This document shows, piece after piece, positions 6,633-15,083 of a stretch of DNA of 44,206 nucleotides; position 1 is the stretch's first letter; each line of letters starts with the position of its first letter. A program made the position numbers and the translations under genes. The notes beneath the pieces are model-generated. The model worked only from the letters and a program-made list of their open reading frames with translations. It was not told the origin of the DNA and ran no database searches. The stretch spans positions 1 through 44,206 of the forward strand of contig SSEL01000027.1 of NCBI GenBank assembly GCA_008012315.1. The letters run 5' to 3'. This stretch comes from Rhodospirillaceae bacterium (GTDB lineage Bacteria; Pseudomonadota; Alphaproteobacteria; Dongiales; Dongiaceae).

Positions 6633-7838
6633 ATGCCGGAATCGGCGGACCAGGCCGCAGCGCATCAGCAACCGCATCATCTCAGCCGCGGCCTGCTGGC
6701 CGTGCTGACGGTCTCCACCGGCCTCGCGGTCGCCAATACCTACTACAACCAGCCGATGCTGGGCCTGTTCATCCGCGACTTCAACGCCGAGCCGCAGGAT
6801 GTCGCCCTCATGCCCTTCCTGTGCCAGATCGGCTATGCGATCGGCCTGTTCTTTCTCTCGCCCCTGGGCGACCGGATCGAGCGCAAGAAGCTGATCCTCC
6901 TCACCCTGATCGGCCTCAGCATCGCCCTGGCGGGCGCCGCCCTCGCCCCAAGCTTGTTCTGGCTCGGTGTCGCCAGCCTGGTGATCGGCATCCTCACCAC
7001 CGTCGTGCAGCAGATCGTCCCTTTGGCCGTGCATCTCGCCTCGCCGGAGGAACGCGGCAAGGTGGTCGGCACGGTGACCGGCGGCCTGCTGGCCGGCATC
7101 CTGCTTGCACGCACGCTCAGCGGCTATGTCTCCGATCAACTGCATTGGCGCACGATGTTCGGGATTGCCGCCGGCCTGATGCTGCTGCTGGTCGTCGTGC
7201 TGGGCGCGGTGCTGCCGCGCGTTCCCGCCGTCACCCGGATGGGATATGGCCAGATCCTGCTCTCGCTCTTTTCCTTTTGGCGCAGATTCCGCGCCTTGCG
7301 CCTTGCCGGTCTGTGCCAGGCGATGATCTTCGCCTGCTTCGCTGCCTTCTGGGCCAATCTGGCGCTGGAAATGCGCCTGCCCCCTTATAACCTCGGCGCC
7401 ACCGCCGTCGGCTTGATGGGATTGATCGGCGGCGTCGGCGTGCTGGCGGCACCGATCGCAGGCCGCATCGCCGACCGGCGCGGGCCGCAGGCGGTCGTGT
7501 CGCTCTCGGCGCTCCTGGTCCTAATGTCCTTCCTGCTCTTCGCTTTCGTGCAAGGATCGATGACGGCACTGATCATCGGTGTCGTGGCGATGGATCTCGG
7601 CGTGCAGGCGGCTCTGGTCTCGAACCAGTCCAGCATCTATGCCCTCGACCCGACGGCGCGCAGCCGCCTCAACACCGTCTTCATGACGACGATGTTCTGC
7701 GGCGGCGCGATCGGCTCGGCAACCGGGGGCGCCGCCTTTTCCGCCTGGGGCTGGACAGGTACCTGCGGTGTCGCCATCGTCGCGGCGACGATGGCCCTCA
7801 TCCTCTCACGCTTGAAACGTCATAGGCCGGCAGGATGA
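6633..7838 (+). CDS. MFS transporter (12-TM drug/sugar-efflux type)
   Basis: 401 residues with twelve hydrophobic segments. It opens with TGLAVANTYYNQPMLGLF (about 22-39), a signature of YfcJ/NepI-like MFS proteins. The loop between helices 2 and 3 carries the usual GDRIERKKL motif (about 79-87), and GRIADRRGPQ (about 283-292) marks the equivalent loop of the second half. AGLRR-type gates are absent. The start at 6633 is preceded by AGAGGA; the first 20 residues are hydrophilic and Gln/His-rich. The substrate is unknown. The preceding 175 bases include a CCCCTC...GAGGGG hairpin near 6510-6530 of the sort common between genes in this genome. Confidence 0.88.
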   Translation: MPESADQAAAHQQPHHLSRGLLAVLTVSTGLAVANTYYNQPMLGLFIRDFNAEPQDVALMPFLCQIGYAIGLFFLSPLGDRIERKKLILLTLIGLSIALAGAALAPSLFWLGVASLVIGILTTVVQQIVPLAVHLASPEERGKVVGTVTGGLLAGILLARTLSGYVSDQLHWRTMFGIAAGLMLLLVVVLGAVLPRVPAVTRMGYGQILLSLFSFWRRFRALRLAGLCQAMIFACFAAFWANLALEMRLPPYNLGATAVGLMGLIGGVGVLAAPIAGRIADRRGPQAVVSLSALLVLMSFLLFAFVQGSMTALIIGVVAMDLGVQAALVSNQSSIYALDPTARSRLNTVFMTTMFCGGAIGSATGGAAFSAWGWTGTCGVAIVAATMALILSRLKRHRPAG

Positions 7839-7844
7839 GGCCAA

Positions 7845-10154
7845 TTACCAACGCGACCTGAAGCGCAGCAGGCGCAAGGCGTTCAGCGTGACGATGACCG
7901 TTGCACCGGTATCCGCCAGGATCGCCATCCAGAGCGGTGTCGTTCCCAGGATGCTGGTGATGAGGAACAGCCCCTTCAATCCAAGGGCAATGCCGATATT
8001 CTGACGGATATTGCGCAGGGTCGCCCGCGATAGGCCAATCAGTTCGGCAATACCGAGGACCCGGTTCTTCAGAATCGCACCATCGGCGGTTTCCAGGGCG
8101 ATATCAGTGCCACCGCCCATGGCGATACCGACCGAGGCGGCAGCCAGAGCCGGCGCATCGTTGATACCATCGCCAATCATGGCAACCGGCCCATCAGCTT
8201 TCAGTGCCGAAATTTCGCGTAATTTATCCGCCGGCAACAATTGTCCCCGGGCTTCCAATCCCAGCGACCCGGCGATTGCCTGGGCGGTGCCGTCGTTATC
8301 GCCGGTCAACATCACGCTGCGAATGCCTAGACGATGCAGAGCGGCAACTGCTTCCGCCGCATCGGGCCGTGCTTCATCGCGCATAGCGATAAGACCCAAA
8401 ACGGCATCGTCAACGATGACGGCCACCACTGTCTTGCCCTCGGCCTCCAGTGTGGAAATCGGCGATGAAACTTCCGCCTGGAGCAATCCGCTCTCGGCAA
8501 CATAGCGTGGCGACCCGATGGTCACGCGCTGTCCGGCGACCGAGGCCTGCACCGCTTTACCGGCGATTGCCATGCCGTCTTTCGCTTCGGGAAGCCGAAG
8601 GCCACGCTTGGCTGCTTCCGTCGCGATTGCCCGTGCGATCGGATGGCTTGCCCCCGTCTCCACCGCCGCCGCCAAAGAAAGAAGCGCATCCGCCTCGCCC
8701 TCGAGCGCGACGAGATCGGTCATGACCGGCCGGCCCGCCGTCAACGTGCCGGTCTTGTCGAATGCCACGGTCTTGAGACGTCCCATCGTCTCCAGCGCGG
8801 CACCGCCTTTTATCAGCAGACCGTGACGCGCCCCGGCAGCCAGGCCGGACGCGATCGCCGCCGGAGTTGACAGCACCAGCGCGCAGGGGCAAGCGATCAG
8901 CAGCAAGGCCAAGCCGCGATAAATCCAGGTATACCAATCCGCTGCGAAGACCAGCGGCGGTGTCAGGATGACAAGCGCGGCGACGATCAAGACGGCAGGC
9001 GTATAAACCCGGCTGAAGCGGTCGATGAAACGTGCCATCGGCGCGCGACTGCCTTGCGCCTCCTCCACCAGATGGATGATGCGGCCGATCATGTTGTCCT
9101 GCGCCGTGCTGGTCACCCGCAGGGTCAGCGCGCCCGATGTGTTGATCGTACCGGCAAAAACCTGGTCGCCCTTGCCTTTGGCGACCGGAATCGATTCACC
9201 AGTCACCGGTGCCTCATCCAGGGAGGAAAAGCCGTCGATAACCTCGCCATCGGCCGGCACGCGATCGCCGGGCCGCACGAGCACTTGTTGGCCCGGCACC
9301 AGGCTGTCGGCGGGCACGTCGAGCGTCTTTCCATCCTGCAGCAACAGGGCGGTGCGCGGCACCAGATCGATCAGCGAGCGGATTCCGGCTAGCGCACGCT
9401 GCGCCGCCAGGCTTTCGAGCCATTCACCCAGCGCGAAGAGGAAGATCACGACCGCAGCCTCCGGCGTCGCGCCGATGGCGATCGCACCGACCGCCGCAAC
9501 GGACATCAGCATTTCGATACTGAAAGGCGAGCCGGAAAGCGCCAGCCGCGATGCCTGCCGTATAAAAGGCACCAAGCCGGCTACGGCGACGATCGCATAA
9601 GGCCAGGAACCGGCATGGGGAATGAATTGGCCGCAGAGAAAGGCCACCGCCATCCCTGCGCCCAAAATCAGGACCAGCCGCGCCTTGCGGCTTTGCCACC
9701 AACTTCCGCTCGGCACCGCCGGCATGTGGCCGACAGTTGACGGGCCGACAGTCGACGGGCCGGCCATTGCGGCCTGGTCGCTACATGTCTGTGATGAGCA
9801 GCAACCATCGACCCCACGCCTGTTACCGGCCCCATGCCTGTCATCGACTTGATGCCGATCCACCGCCAGATGCGGCGTGAAGCCAAGGCCGCGAAGTTTA
9901 TCTTCAATGGTCGCCCGACGAGACTCCGGATCGCGCACCTTCAGCGTCAGCACCCCGGCAGCATAGTTCACCTGCACCTCTGCAATTCCGCCGAGCCGGC
10001 CAAGCGCAGTTTCGATTTTCGCGGCACAGCTTGGGCAATCCATCCCTTCAAGACGGTAGCGCAGCGAGCTGAACCCCTCGGACATCGCCGCATCGGGCTG
10101 AGGAACAGAGGCCGGCCGGGTCGATGCCGGGCCCGAATGCGTCGTGGCAACCAT
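7845..10154 (-). CDS. zntA: Zn/Cd/Pb-translocating P1B-type ATPase
   Basis: 769 residues, inner-membrane metal efflux pump driven by ATP. The domains in order are as follows. The HMA domain has GMDCPSC (37-43). A linker contains a Cys/His cluster (DGCCSSQTC, about 117-124). The transmembrane core has CPC at 422-424. The phosphorylation loop has DKTGTLT (466-472, acceptor Asp466), HP (504-505), TGDN and GDGINDAP (661-668). The last helices include Asp748 in LADTGATVIVTLNALR, the Asp that marks Zn/Cd/Pb rather than Cu pumps. A short in-frame GPSTV duplication lies at about 132-141. It is divergent from a MerR-family gene, with the shared promoter between them. Confidence 0.95.
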   Translation of the reverse strand: MVATTHSGPASTRPASVPQPDAAMSEGFSSLRYRLEGMDCPSCAAKIETALGRLGGIAEVQVNYAAGVLTLKVRDPESRRATIEDKLRGLGFTPHLAVDRHQVDDRHGAGNRRGVDGCCSSQTCSDQAAMAGPSTVGPSTVGHMPAVPSGSWWQSRKARLVLILGAGMAVAFLCGQFIPHAGSWPYAIVAVAGLVPFIRQASRLALSGSPFSIEMLMSVAAVGAIAIGATPEAAVVIFLFALGEWLESLAAQRALAGIRSLIDLVPRTALLLQDGKTLDVPADSLVPGQQVLVRPGDRVPADGEVIDGFSSLDEAPVTGESIPVAKGKGDQVFAGTINTSGALTLRVTSTAQDNMIGRIIHLVEEAQGSRAPMARFIDRFSRVYTPAVLIVAALVILTPPLVFAADWYTWIYRGLALLLIACPCALVLSTPAAIASGLAAGARHGLLIKGGAALETMGRLKTVAFDKTGTLTAGRPVMTDLVALEGEADALLSLAAAVETGASHPIARAIATEAAKRGLRLPEAKDGMAIAGKAVQASVAGQRVTIGSPRYVAESGLLQAEVSSPISTLEAEGKTVVAVIVDDAVLGLIAMRDEARPDAAEAVAALHRLGIRSVMLTGDNDGTAQAIAGSLGLEARGQLLPADKLREISALKADGPVAMIGDGINDAPALAAASVGIAMGGGTDIALETADGAILKNRVLGIAELIGLSRATLRNIRQNIGIALGLKGLFLITSILGTTPLWMAILADTGATVIVTLNALRLLRFRSRW
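9727..9761. repeat. Tandem 15-base repeat in the zntA linker
   Basis: GGCCGACAGTTGACG is followed by GGCCGACAGTCGACG, differing at one base, and by a third partial GGCC. On the minus strand it encodes GPSTVGPSTVG in the flexible linker between the metal-binding domain and the first membrane helix, where length change is tolerated. Confidence 0.7.
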
Positions 10155-10191
10155 GTGAAGGAGTTCCCTTGCAAATTATCGCTCACGGCAC

Positions 10192-10222
10192 AAGATGGGA
10201 GCTATAGCTACTGTAGCTTCAA
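10192..10222 (-). promoter_or_regulatory. MerR-type operator/promoter of zntA
   Basis: On the minus strand a -35 box TTGAAG (10222-10217) and a -10-like CATCTT (10197-10192) are separated by 19 bases, the over-long spacer that MerR regulators correct. The spacer holds a dyad at 10200-10218: AGCTATAG, CTA, CTGTAGCT on the plus strand, 8-3-8 with one mismatch. The MerR-type gene starts 13 bases beyond on the other side, so the site probably also autoregulates it. Confidence 0.75.
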
Positions 10223-10234
10223 GAGGAAAAAATC

Positions 10235-10738
10235 ATGAAGGATCAATCGGCTGCGCCGCTCTCCATCGGGGAACTGGGGAAACGGACGGCGACGAAGGTG
10301 CAAACCATCCGCTATTACGAGCAGGTCGGCCTGCTGCCCGCGGCCGGGCGGACAAAGGGCAACCAGCGCTTTTACGGGCGCAAGCACCTGGATCGCCTCG
10401 CCTTCATTCGTCACGCCAGGGAACTGGGATTTCCCCTGGAATCGGTGCGTGAACTGCTGATGCTTTCCGATCATCCCGAGAAACCCTGCGCGTCAATCGA
10501 CCAGATCGCCCAGGCCCATTTGACGGCGGTCGAATCCCGCATCGCCCGGCTGACCAAATTGCGCGCCGAACTGCAACGCATGATCCGCCAATGCAAATCG
10601 GAAAAGGTCGAAGATTGCCGGGTCATCGAAGTCCTGGCCGATCATTCCCATGCCCATTGTCTTTCCGCCGATCATGATGGCGAGGCGGAGCCGCTGACAC
10701 CTGCCATCGCGCCGAAGGCAAAACCGCGCCGTCACTGA
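10235..10738 (+). CDS. MerR-family metal-responsive regulator (CadR/ZntR/PbrR type)
   Basis: 167 residues. The N-terminal winged helix-turn-helix has SIGELGKRTATKVQTIRYYE (10-29) and GLLPAAGRT, and a dimerisation helix runs from about 86 to 119. Metal-ligand cysteines are at 85, 120 and 128, the three-Cys pattern of CadR/PbrR-type sensors for Cd, Pb or Zn. A His-rich extra tail (HSHAHC, 137-142) could supply more ligands. The start has AGAGGA about 7 bases upstream. It is divergent from zntA and so almost certainly activates it by distorting the 19-bp-spaced promoter. Which metal is sensed cannot be fixed from sequence. Confidence 0.92.
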   Translation: MKDQSAAPLSIGELGKRTATKVQTIRYYEQVGLLPAAGRTKGNQRFYGRKHLDRLAFIRHARELGFPLESVRELLMLSDHPEKPCASIDQIAQAHLTAVESRIARLTKLRAELQRMIRQCKSEKVEDCRVIEVLADHSHAHCLSADHDGEAEPLTPAIAPKAKPRRH

Positions 10739-10821
10739 TGCGCCGTTGCCGGGACCAGGCGCGCGCAGTTCAGTCGTGCGCAGTGCTGAAAAATTAGATC
10801 GTCGCCTTGGGGGATTTCACC

Positions 10822-11145
10822 ATGACCACCATCACCGCCTATATCATCGCCGCTTTCGCCGAGATCGGCGGCTGCTTCTCCTTCTGGAGCTGGTTGAAGT
10901 TCGGCAAGCCGGCCTGGTGGATCGTGCCGGGCATGGCCTTGTTGGCACTCTTCGCCTATGCCCTTACCTGGGTCGATAGCGCGGCGGCGGGCCGGGCCTA
11001 TGCCGCTTATGGCGGCATCTATATCCTGGCCTCTTTGGTCTGGATGATGACGGTGGAGGGCATGCGCCCGGACCGCTTCGATCTGATCGGCGTCGCCCTC
11101 TGCCTGATCGGTGCCGGCATCATCATCTTCGCGCCGCGTAGCTGA
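10822..11145 (+). CDS. YnfA/UPF0060-family small membrane protein
   Basis: 107 residues, the family's standard size (about 108). Four hydrophobic helices are seen, with the signature [21 protein letters not shown] (about 10-30) and [20 protein letters not shown] in the third helix. These proteins resemble SMR-type transporters and their substrate is uncertain. The start at 10822 is preferred over an upstream TTG at 10807, because it gives the conserved N-terminus [17 protein letters not shown]. It lies 83 bases after the metal regulator gene on the same strand; co-transcription is possible. Confidence 0.9.
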   Translation: MTTITAYIIAAFAEIGGCFSFWSWLKFGKPAWWIVPGMALLALFAYALTWVDSAAAGRAYAAYGGIYILASLVWMMTVEGMRPDRFDLIGVALCLIGAGIIIFAPRS

Positions 11146-11219
11146 CAAGCCGGTTGACGCGGCGCGGGCCGGCCGCTACTCCGGTTTCTATCGATTTACC
11201 CGCTTCGACAAGGGATACG

Positions 11220-12362
11220 ATGTCCAGGCCGACGCCACCGCTTTCGCCTTTCGCCCGCGATCTCAGCGATCTCGGCGCCGAGCTTCGTCAGAAGGCTGAC
11301 AGCTTGCACGGCATCGGCCGGCGGCGCTTCCTGGCCGGCGTGGCCGCCGCCGGGCTGGCACCGCTGCTGCCGCGCGCGGCGCAGGCCCAGGCGCAGGATG
11401 CCCGCGAGATCACCTTCGCCGCCTGGGGCAACAACGATATCAAGGACCTCACCCAGGCCTTCGGCAAGCCCTTCAAGCGCGACAGCGGCATCGATGTGGT
11501 GTTCGACGGCAGCGGCCCCAGCGAAAGCAAGATCAAGAGCATGGTCGATAGCGGCACGATCGACTGGGATATCTGCGATGTCGACGGCTATGCCGCGATC
11601 CGCCTGGGCCAGGAAGGCGAGTTGAGCGCGATCGATTACAGCATCATCGACCGCGAGCAGATCATGCAGCCCTTCGCCTTCGATTACGGCGTCGGCGGCT
11701 ACACCTATTCATACGTATTGGCCTATAACGCCAGCGTCTATAAGGACAACCCGCCGCAAAGCTGGGCGGATTTCTGGAACTGGAAGAAATTCCCCGGCAA
11801 GCGCGGCCTGTGGAAATGGATGATCGGCAGCTTTGAAGCCTCTGCCATGGCGCATGGCGCCAAGCCGAACGAGATTTACCCGCTGGATGTCGCCGAATGC
11901 GTCACCCGCATCGCCAAGCTGAAACCGCATCTGGTGACCTGGGAAACCGGCGCCCAGGCAAAGCAGTTGCTGCGCGACAAGGTCGTCACCATGGCCTGCA
12001 TCTGGCATACCCGCGCGGCGCAACTGGGCGTCGAGAGCGACGGGCAGATCGCCTGGAGCTTCCGTGACGGCATTCTGTGCCCCGGCGTCTGGACGGTGCC
12101 GAAGAACAATCCGGCCGGCACCACCGCCTTCAAGCTGTTGCGCTATATGCAGGAGCCGGCACGGCAGATCGCCTTTGCCGGGCTGCGCGGCCTGGGCCCG
12201 ACCAATCCCCGGGCGACCAGCGCGATGCCGGCCAGTCTGCATGCCTCGGACCCGACCCAGCCGGAAGCCCTGAGCCAGCAGGTGATCGTCGACAGCACCT
12301 GGTGGGCGGTCAATTACGACAAGGCGATGGGGAAGTATCAGCAGATGCTGGCGCAGCCTTAA
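11220..12362 (+). CDS. Tat-exported ABC-type solute-binding protein (spermidine/putrescine-like)
   Basis: 380 residues. Residues 34-40 (RRRFLAG) followed by a hydrophobic stretch and AQAQA near 54-58 form a twin-arginine signal peptide, preceded by an unusually long 33-residue N-region. The mature protein has the family-1 solute-binding fold. It opens with ITFAAWGNNDIKDLTQAF and continues with GIDVVFDGSGPSESKIKSM, YGVGGYTYSYVLAYN and PQSWADFWNWKKFPGKRGL, as in polyamine-binding PotD/PotF-like proteins. AAGGGA stands 7 bases before the ATG. No permease or ATPase gene is adjacent, so it is an orphan here; a decayed PotF-like fragment lies 2.2 kb downstream. The ligand is inferred only by family. 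Confidence 0.88.
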   Translation: MSRPTPPLSPFARDLSDLGAELRQKADSLHGIGRRRFLAGVAAAGLAPLLPRAAQAQAQDAREITFAAWGNNDIKDLTQAFGKPFKRDSGIDVVFDGSGPSESKIKSMVDSGTIDWDICDVDGYAAIRLGQEGELSAIDYSIIDREQIMQPFAFDYGVGGYTYSYVLAYNASVYKDNPPQSWADFWNWKKFPGKRGLWKWMIGSFEASAMAHGAKPNEIYPLDVAECVTRIAKLKPHLVTWETGAQAKQLLRDKVVTMACIWHTRAAQLGVESDGQIAWSFRDGILCPGVWTVPKNNPAGTTAFKLLRYMQEPARQIAFAGLRGLGPTNPRATSAMPASLHASDPTQPEALSQQVIVDSTWWAVNYDKAMGKYQQMLAQP

Positions 12363-12400
12363 GGCTGTTCCCCGCAACTCGTAACCTCAAGCCATAAGCA

Positions 12401-13297
12401 TCAGGCCATGAACATCAGGCCGACGGCGACCAGCATGACCAGCGCCGCGGCCACTCCGCTCCACAAGAGCGGGGCAAAGCGCCGGGTCGGTGTCGTGATA
12501 TTGCGGCCGGCGCCGGCGCGCAGCAGCAAGGCCTCGTCCACCAAAGCCCGCAACCGCGTGGGGCTCGGCCGCACCCCCAGCTTGACGGTGCGTTGTTTCA
12601 GGTCCAGCAGCTTGTCGCCGATGCCGAGATCTTGCGCCGAGCGACGCAGATCGGCGGCGATCCCCGCCACCACTTCGGATTCTTCATGCAGCAGCGCATA
12701 GATGCCTTCATCGATCAGGCAGACCACGTCATCGAAGGCATCGACGATCAGGCTCTGTTCGATACGCTGCTGCAACTGCCCCGGCAGGCTTTCATCCTTG
12801 GCGGCGATGGCCGAGGGATCGACCAGGCCGCCGATCTCCATGACGGTGAGGTCGAGCGGCGGCACCTGATGGTCCGGCAGGTCCGTTATCGCCATCTCGA
12901 TCAGTTGCTGCAGTTCATCGACGGTGACCCTGGGTATCGGCGCCGACAGATCGGCGAGCTTGCCCGCTTCGGCAAGGTCCGACGGCTGGTCGGTGAGGTT
13001 GAAGTGATAGGTGCCCGCTTCGGATCCGGTGGAAGCCCGCAGCAGGCAGGCGTGATCGGTGCGCAACCCGCTGCGGATATGCAGGACCGATTGGCGGATC
13101 GCCGATGGTGAGTCGAGCTGCGCCAGGAAACGGTGGAAATGCGCCCGCTCCGCCGGCGCGATATGCGGCAGCAAGGAGCGGCCGATCATCTCCTGGCCGG
13201 TTGCGCCGAAGGCCTGCACGCAATTGCCCTGCATATCGAGGATCTTGCCGCTGCGATCTACAAGGAAGGAAAAATTCCAGGAGAAAGCCATGGCCAT
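12401..13297 (-). CDS. PAS-domain protein with C-terminal membrane anchor
   Basis: 298 residues. Residues 1-100 are a PAS fold: FSWNFSFLVDRSGKILDMQGN then FGATGQEMIGRSLLPHIAP, followed by the usual strand-rich end. A central region (about 125-260) is mostly helical with repeated Leu/Asp-rich segments and no kinase, GGDEF or EAL motif. The final 30 residues are one transmembrane helix (LLWSGVAAALVMLVAVGLMF), so the sensor domain is cytoplasmic with a tail anchor. The start at 13297 has GGGGAGGG 6 bases upstream; a second ATG follows at 13291. It converges with the solute-binding protein gene. No partner is evident and the function is unknown. Confidence 0.8.
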   Translation of the reverse strand: MAMAFSWNFSFLVDRSGKILDMQGNCVQAFGATGQEMIGRSLLPHIAPAERAHFHRFLAQLDSPSAIRQSVLHIRSGLRTDHACLLRASTGSEAGTYHFNLTDQPSDLAEAGKLADLSAPIPRVTVDELQQLIEMAITDLPDHQVPPLDLTVMEIGGLVDPSAIAAKDESLPGQLQQRIEQSLIVDAFDDVVCLIDEGIYALLHEESEVVAGIAADLRRSAQDLGIGDKLLDLKQRTVKLGVRPSPTRLRALVDEALLLRAGAGRNITTPTRRFAPLLWSGVAAALVMLVAVGLMFMA

Positions 13298-13608
13298 CCA
13301 CCCTCCCCATTCAAGCGAGCCGCGCAACTGATGGCCGAACCGCGCTTCGGCAGCGGGGCCTTGCGACTCAGTGTCTCAATTCGTCCCGGATTCTGCGCCA
13401 AATTCAGCCATTTGTAGAGCCGATTTCGCATAGAACACGTATTTGTCAGGACAAGACTCGCGCATTTCCGCCGTTTTCCGCGAAATTTCCAGCGGCTGCC
13501 GCATTTTATGCCCGCAGCGGGGCGATGCATATGTGGCGGCAACCCGTCGCATTGAGGCCCGCGCGCGCTCAAACCTATGTTACGCACCGCATGGTGAATG
13601 AGGATCCG
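13298..13608. other. 311-bp divergent intergenic region
   Basis: Lies between the PAS protein (minus) and the DUF983 gene (plus). No gene, hairpin or repeat stands out. AT-richer stretches at about 13420-13500 are probably the promoters. Confidence 0.3.
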
Positions 13609-13986
13609 ATGGGCCAGCAGTTCGGTCGGCCGACCTTATGGAACAGTTTGAAACGGGGCTTCCGACGCACTTGTCCGCGTTGCGGGCAGGGCCGGATGTT
13701 TGCCGGCTATCTCACGGCAAAGGAAAGCTGCGCGCATTGCGGCCTCGTCTTCGAGCCGCTGCGCGCCGATGACGCGCCGGCCTATTTCACCATCTCCATC
13801 GTCGGCCATGTCGTGGTCACCGGCTATCTCGCCACCGAGAGCATTCTGCATCCGCCGGTCTGGCTGCAACTCGCGATCTGGATGCCCGGCACCCTGGGCA
13901 TGACCTTGGGCCTGCTGCCTTTCGTCAAGGGCGCGGTGATGGGGGCGATCTTCTCCAGCCAGGCCAAACGCGGCCGCGCTTTCTGA
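13609..13986 (+). CDS. DUF983-family membrane protein with zinc ribbon
   Basis: 125 residues. N-terminal SLKRGFRRTCPRCGQGRMFAG, then KESCAHCGLVFE, gives a CxxC...CxxC zinc ribbon at about residues 22-47. A PAYFTISIVGHVVV segment and two transmembrane helices (about 60-82 and 88-112) follow, the complete DUF983 pattern. Members of this family often lie near cytochrome oxidase assembly genes, but the biochemical role is not established. The start at 13609 has TGAGGA 6 bases upstream; an in-frame ATG at 13591 is the alternative. Confidence 0.87.
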   Translation: MGQQFGRPTLWNSLKRGFRRTCPRCGQGRMFAGYLTAKESCAHCGLVFEPLRADDAPAYFTISIVGHVVVTGYLATESILHPPVWLQLAIWMPGTLGMTLGLLPFVKGAVMGAIFSSQAKRGRAF

Positions 13987-14065
13987 TCGACCGCACTGGT
14001 ATTCAGTTAAGCTGCCGATCTCGCTGGACGCTAAAAACAACCAAGGTTATCAGTCGGGCTAAACA

Positions 14066-14188
14066 CTTGATCCGAGGGTCCATGGTAGAGGACGCGCTTG
14101 ATGTACGACGAAATTGGTGGCGTGCATCTGCGGATGCTATTCATCAGCCGCTCCGATGGACCCACGGGTCAAGCCCGAGGGTGACAAC
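14066..14188. repeat. MITE-like repeat, copy B1
   Basis: Begins ACTTGATCCGAGGGTCCATGG and ends CGGGTCAAGCCCGAGGGTGACAA; the two ends are near-perfect inverted repeats of each other. The internal part (TAGAGGACGCGCTTGAT... GGATGCTATTCATCAGCCG) is almost identical to copy B2, 215 bases further on in direct orientation. No coding potential. Confidence 0.75.
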
Positions 14189-14275
14189 CTTTGTTTATGA
14201 CCGGCACCGTGCGATGGCCAGTAACACCGACTTCGCTCCGCAATTCGCACAACGCTCACCATGCCTCGCTTGGCC

Positions 14276-14406
14276 CCCTCGGACTTGATCCGAGGGTCCA
14301 TGGTAGAGGACGAGTTTGATATGCGACGAAATTGATGGCGTGCGTCTGCGGATGCTATTCATCAGCCGCTTCGATGGACCCTCGGATCAAGTCCGAGGGT
14401 GACAAT
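14276..14406. repeat. MITE-like repeat, copy B2
   Basis: Left end CCCTCGGACTTGATCCGAGG then GTCCATGG; right end CCTCGGATCAAGTCCGAGG then GTGACAA. Each end is itself a palindrome, and the two are inverted copies about 30 bp long. It is a direct repeat of B1 with only a few base changes, so the pair can recombine and delete or duplicate the intervening 90 bases. Confidence 0.78.
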
Positions 14407-14550
14407 CTTGTTGTGACCGGCGTGCGACAACGATCAACAGAGTTGATGACAAGCGAAGGATGGTTGGCGTCCTGCGAGACCAGTATGAAAGCCATGCGCC
14501 CCATTCGTTCTCGTGTCAGTACCCCGTGGTGAAACGCTGCCACATCCGCG

Positions 14551-14928
14551 TGCGATCACATCCGGCTGCAGCAGGTAATTGATCAGCTTCTCCGCCAATT
14601 CGGGATGCGGCGCGTCATTGGGGATGGACAGTGAATCGAACCAGACCGCCGCACCCTCCTTCGGCACGACATATTGGATCTTGATCTTGCTGCCGACTTC
14701 GTCGGCGCGCGCCTGGGCCTGGGCCGCATCGCCCGACCATATGACGGCGGCGCAGATATCGCCGCCGGCGAGATCGTTGATCTGGGTCGTGCTGGTGACC
14801 TTGACGATGAAGGGACGGATCCCTTGCAGCACCTTCTCCGCTGCTGCGAGATCGGCGTCATCGGTCGAATCCGGATTCTTGCCGAGATAACCAAGGATGA
14901 TCAGGATCACCTCGGTCGGCGCGTCCAG
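14551..14928 (-). pseudogene. PotF-like polyamine-binding protein, internal fragment
   Basis: About 126 codons match the C-terminal lobe of spermidine/putrescine-binding proteins: LDAPTEVILIILGYLGKNPD, AAAEKVLQGIRPFI, INDLAGGDICAAVIWSGDA, YVVPKEGAAVWFDSLSIPND and EKLINYLLQPDVIA. A full gene would be about 360 codons. Both ends stop abruptly: upstream into Arg/Ala-rich noise and downstream into sequence next to MITE copy B2. There is no start codon, signal peptide or natural stop. The fragment shows that a second polyamine-type binding protein once existed here. Repeat-associated deletion is a likely cause (inference). Confidence 0.8.
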
Positions 14929-15083
14929 CACCGCAGGCGCCGGCCACGCGGCGCCGGCAGATCGACCTGCTGCGCGCCACCTTCCCGCTTCTCGCCGCGC
15001 TGATCGAGCGGCAATGGGAACCGGCCGCCAAAGCATCAGTCAGGCACCGCCGGCAGAAAAAAGCGAAAAGCGGTAACGCATCC

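Noticed and set aside
14952..15030. Plus-strand reading RRQIDLLRATFPLLAALIERQ resembling the C-terminus of a LuxR-type regulator
   Set aside because: Only about 25 residues, no continuation upstream, and it sits between a pseudogene fragment and the MDR reductase gene; too short to call.
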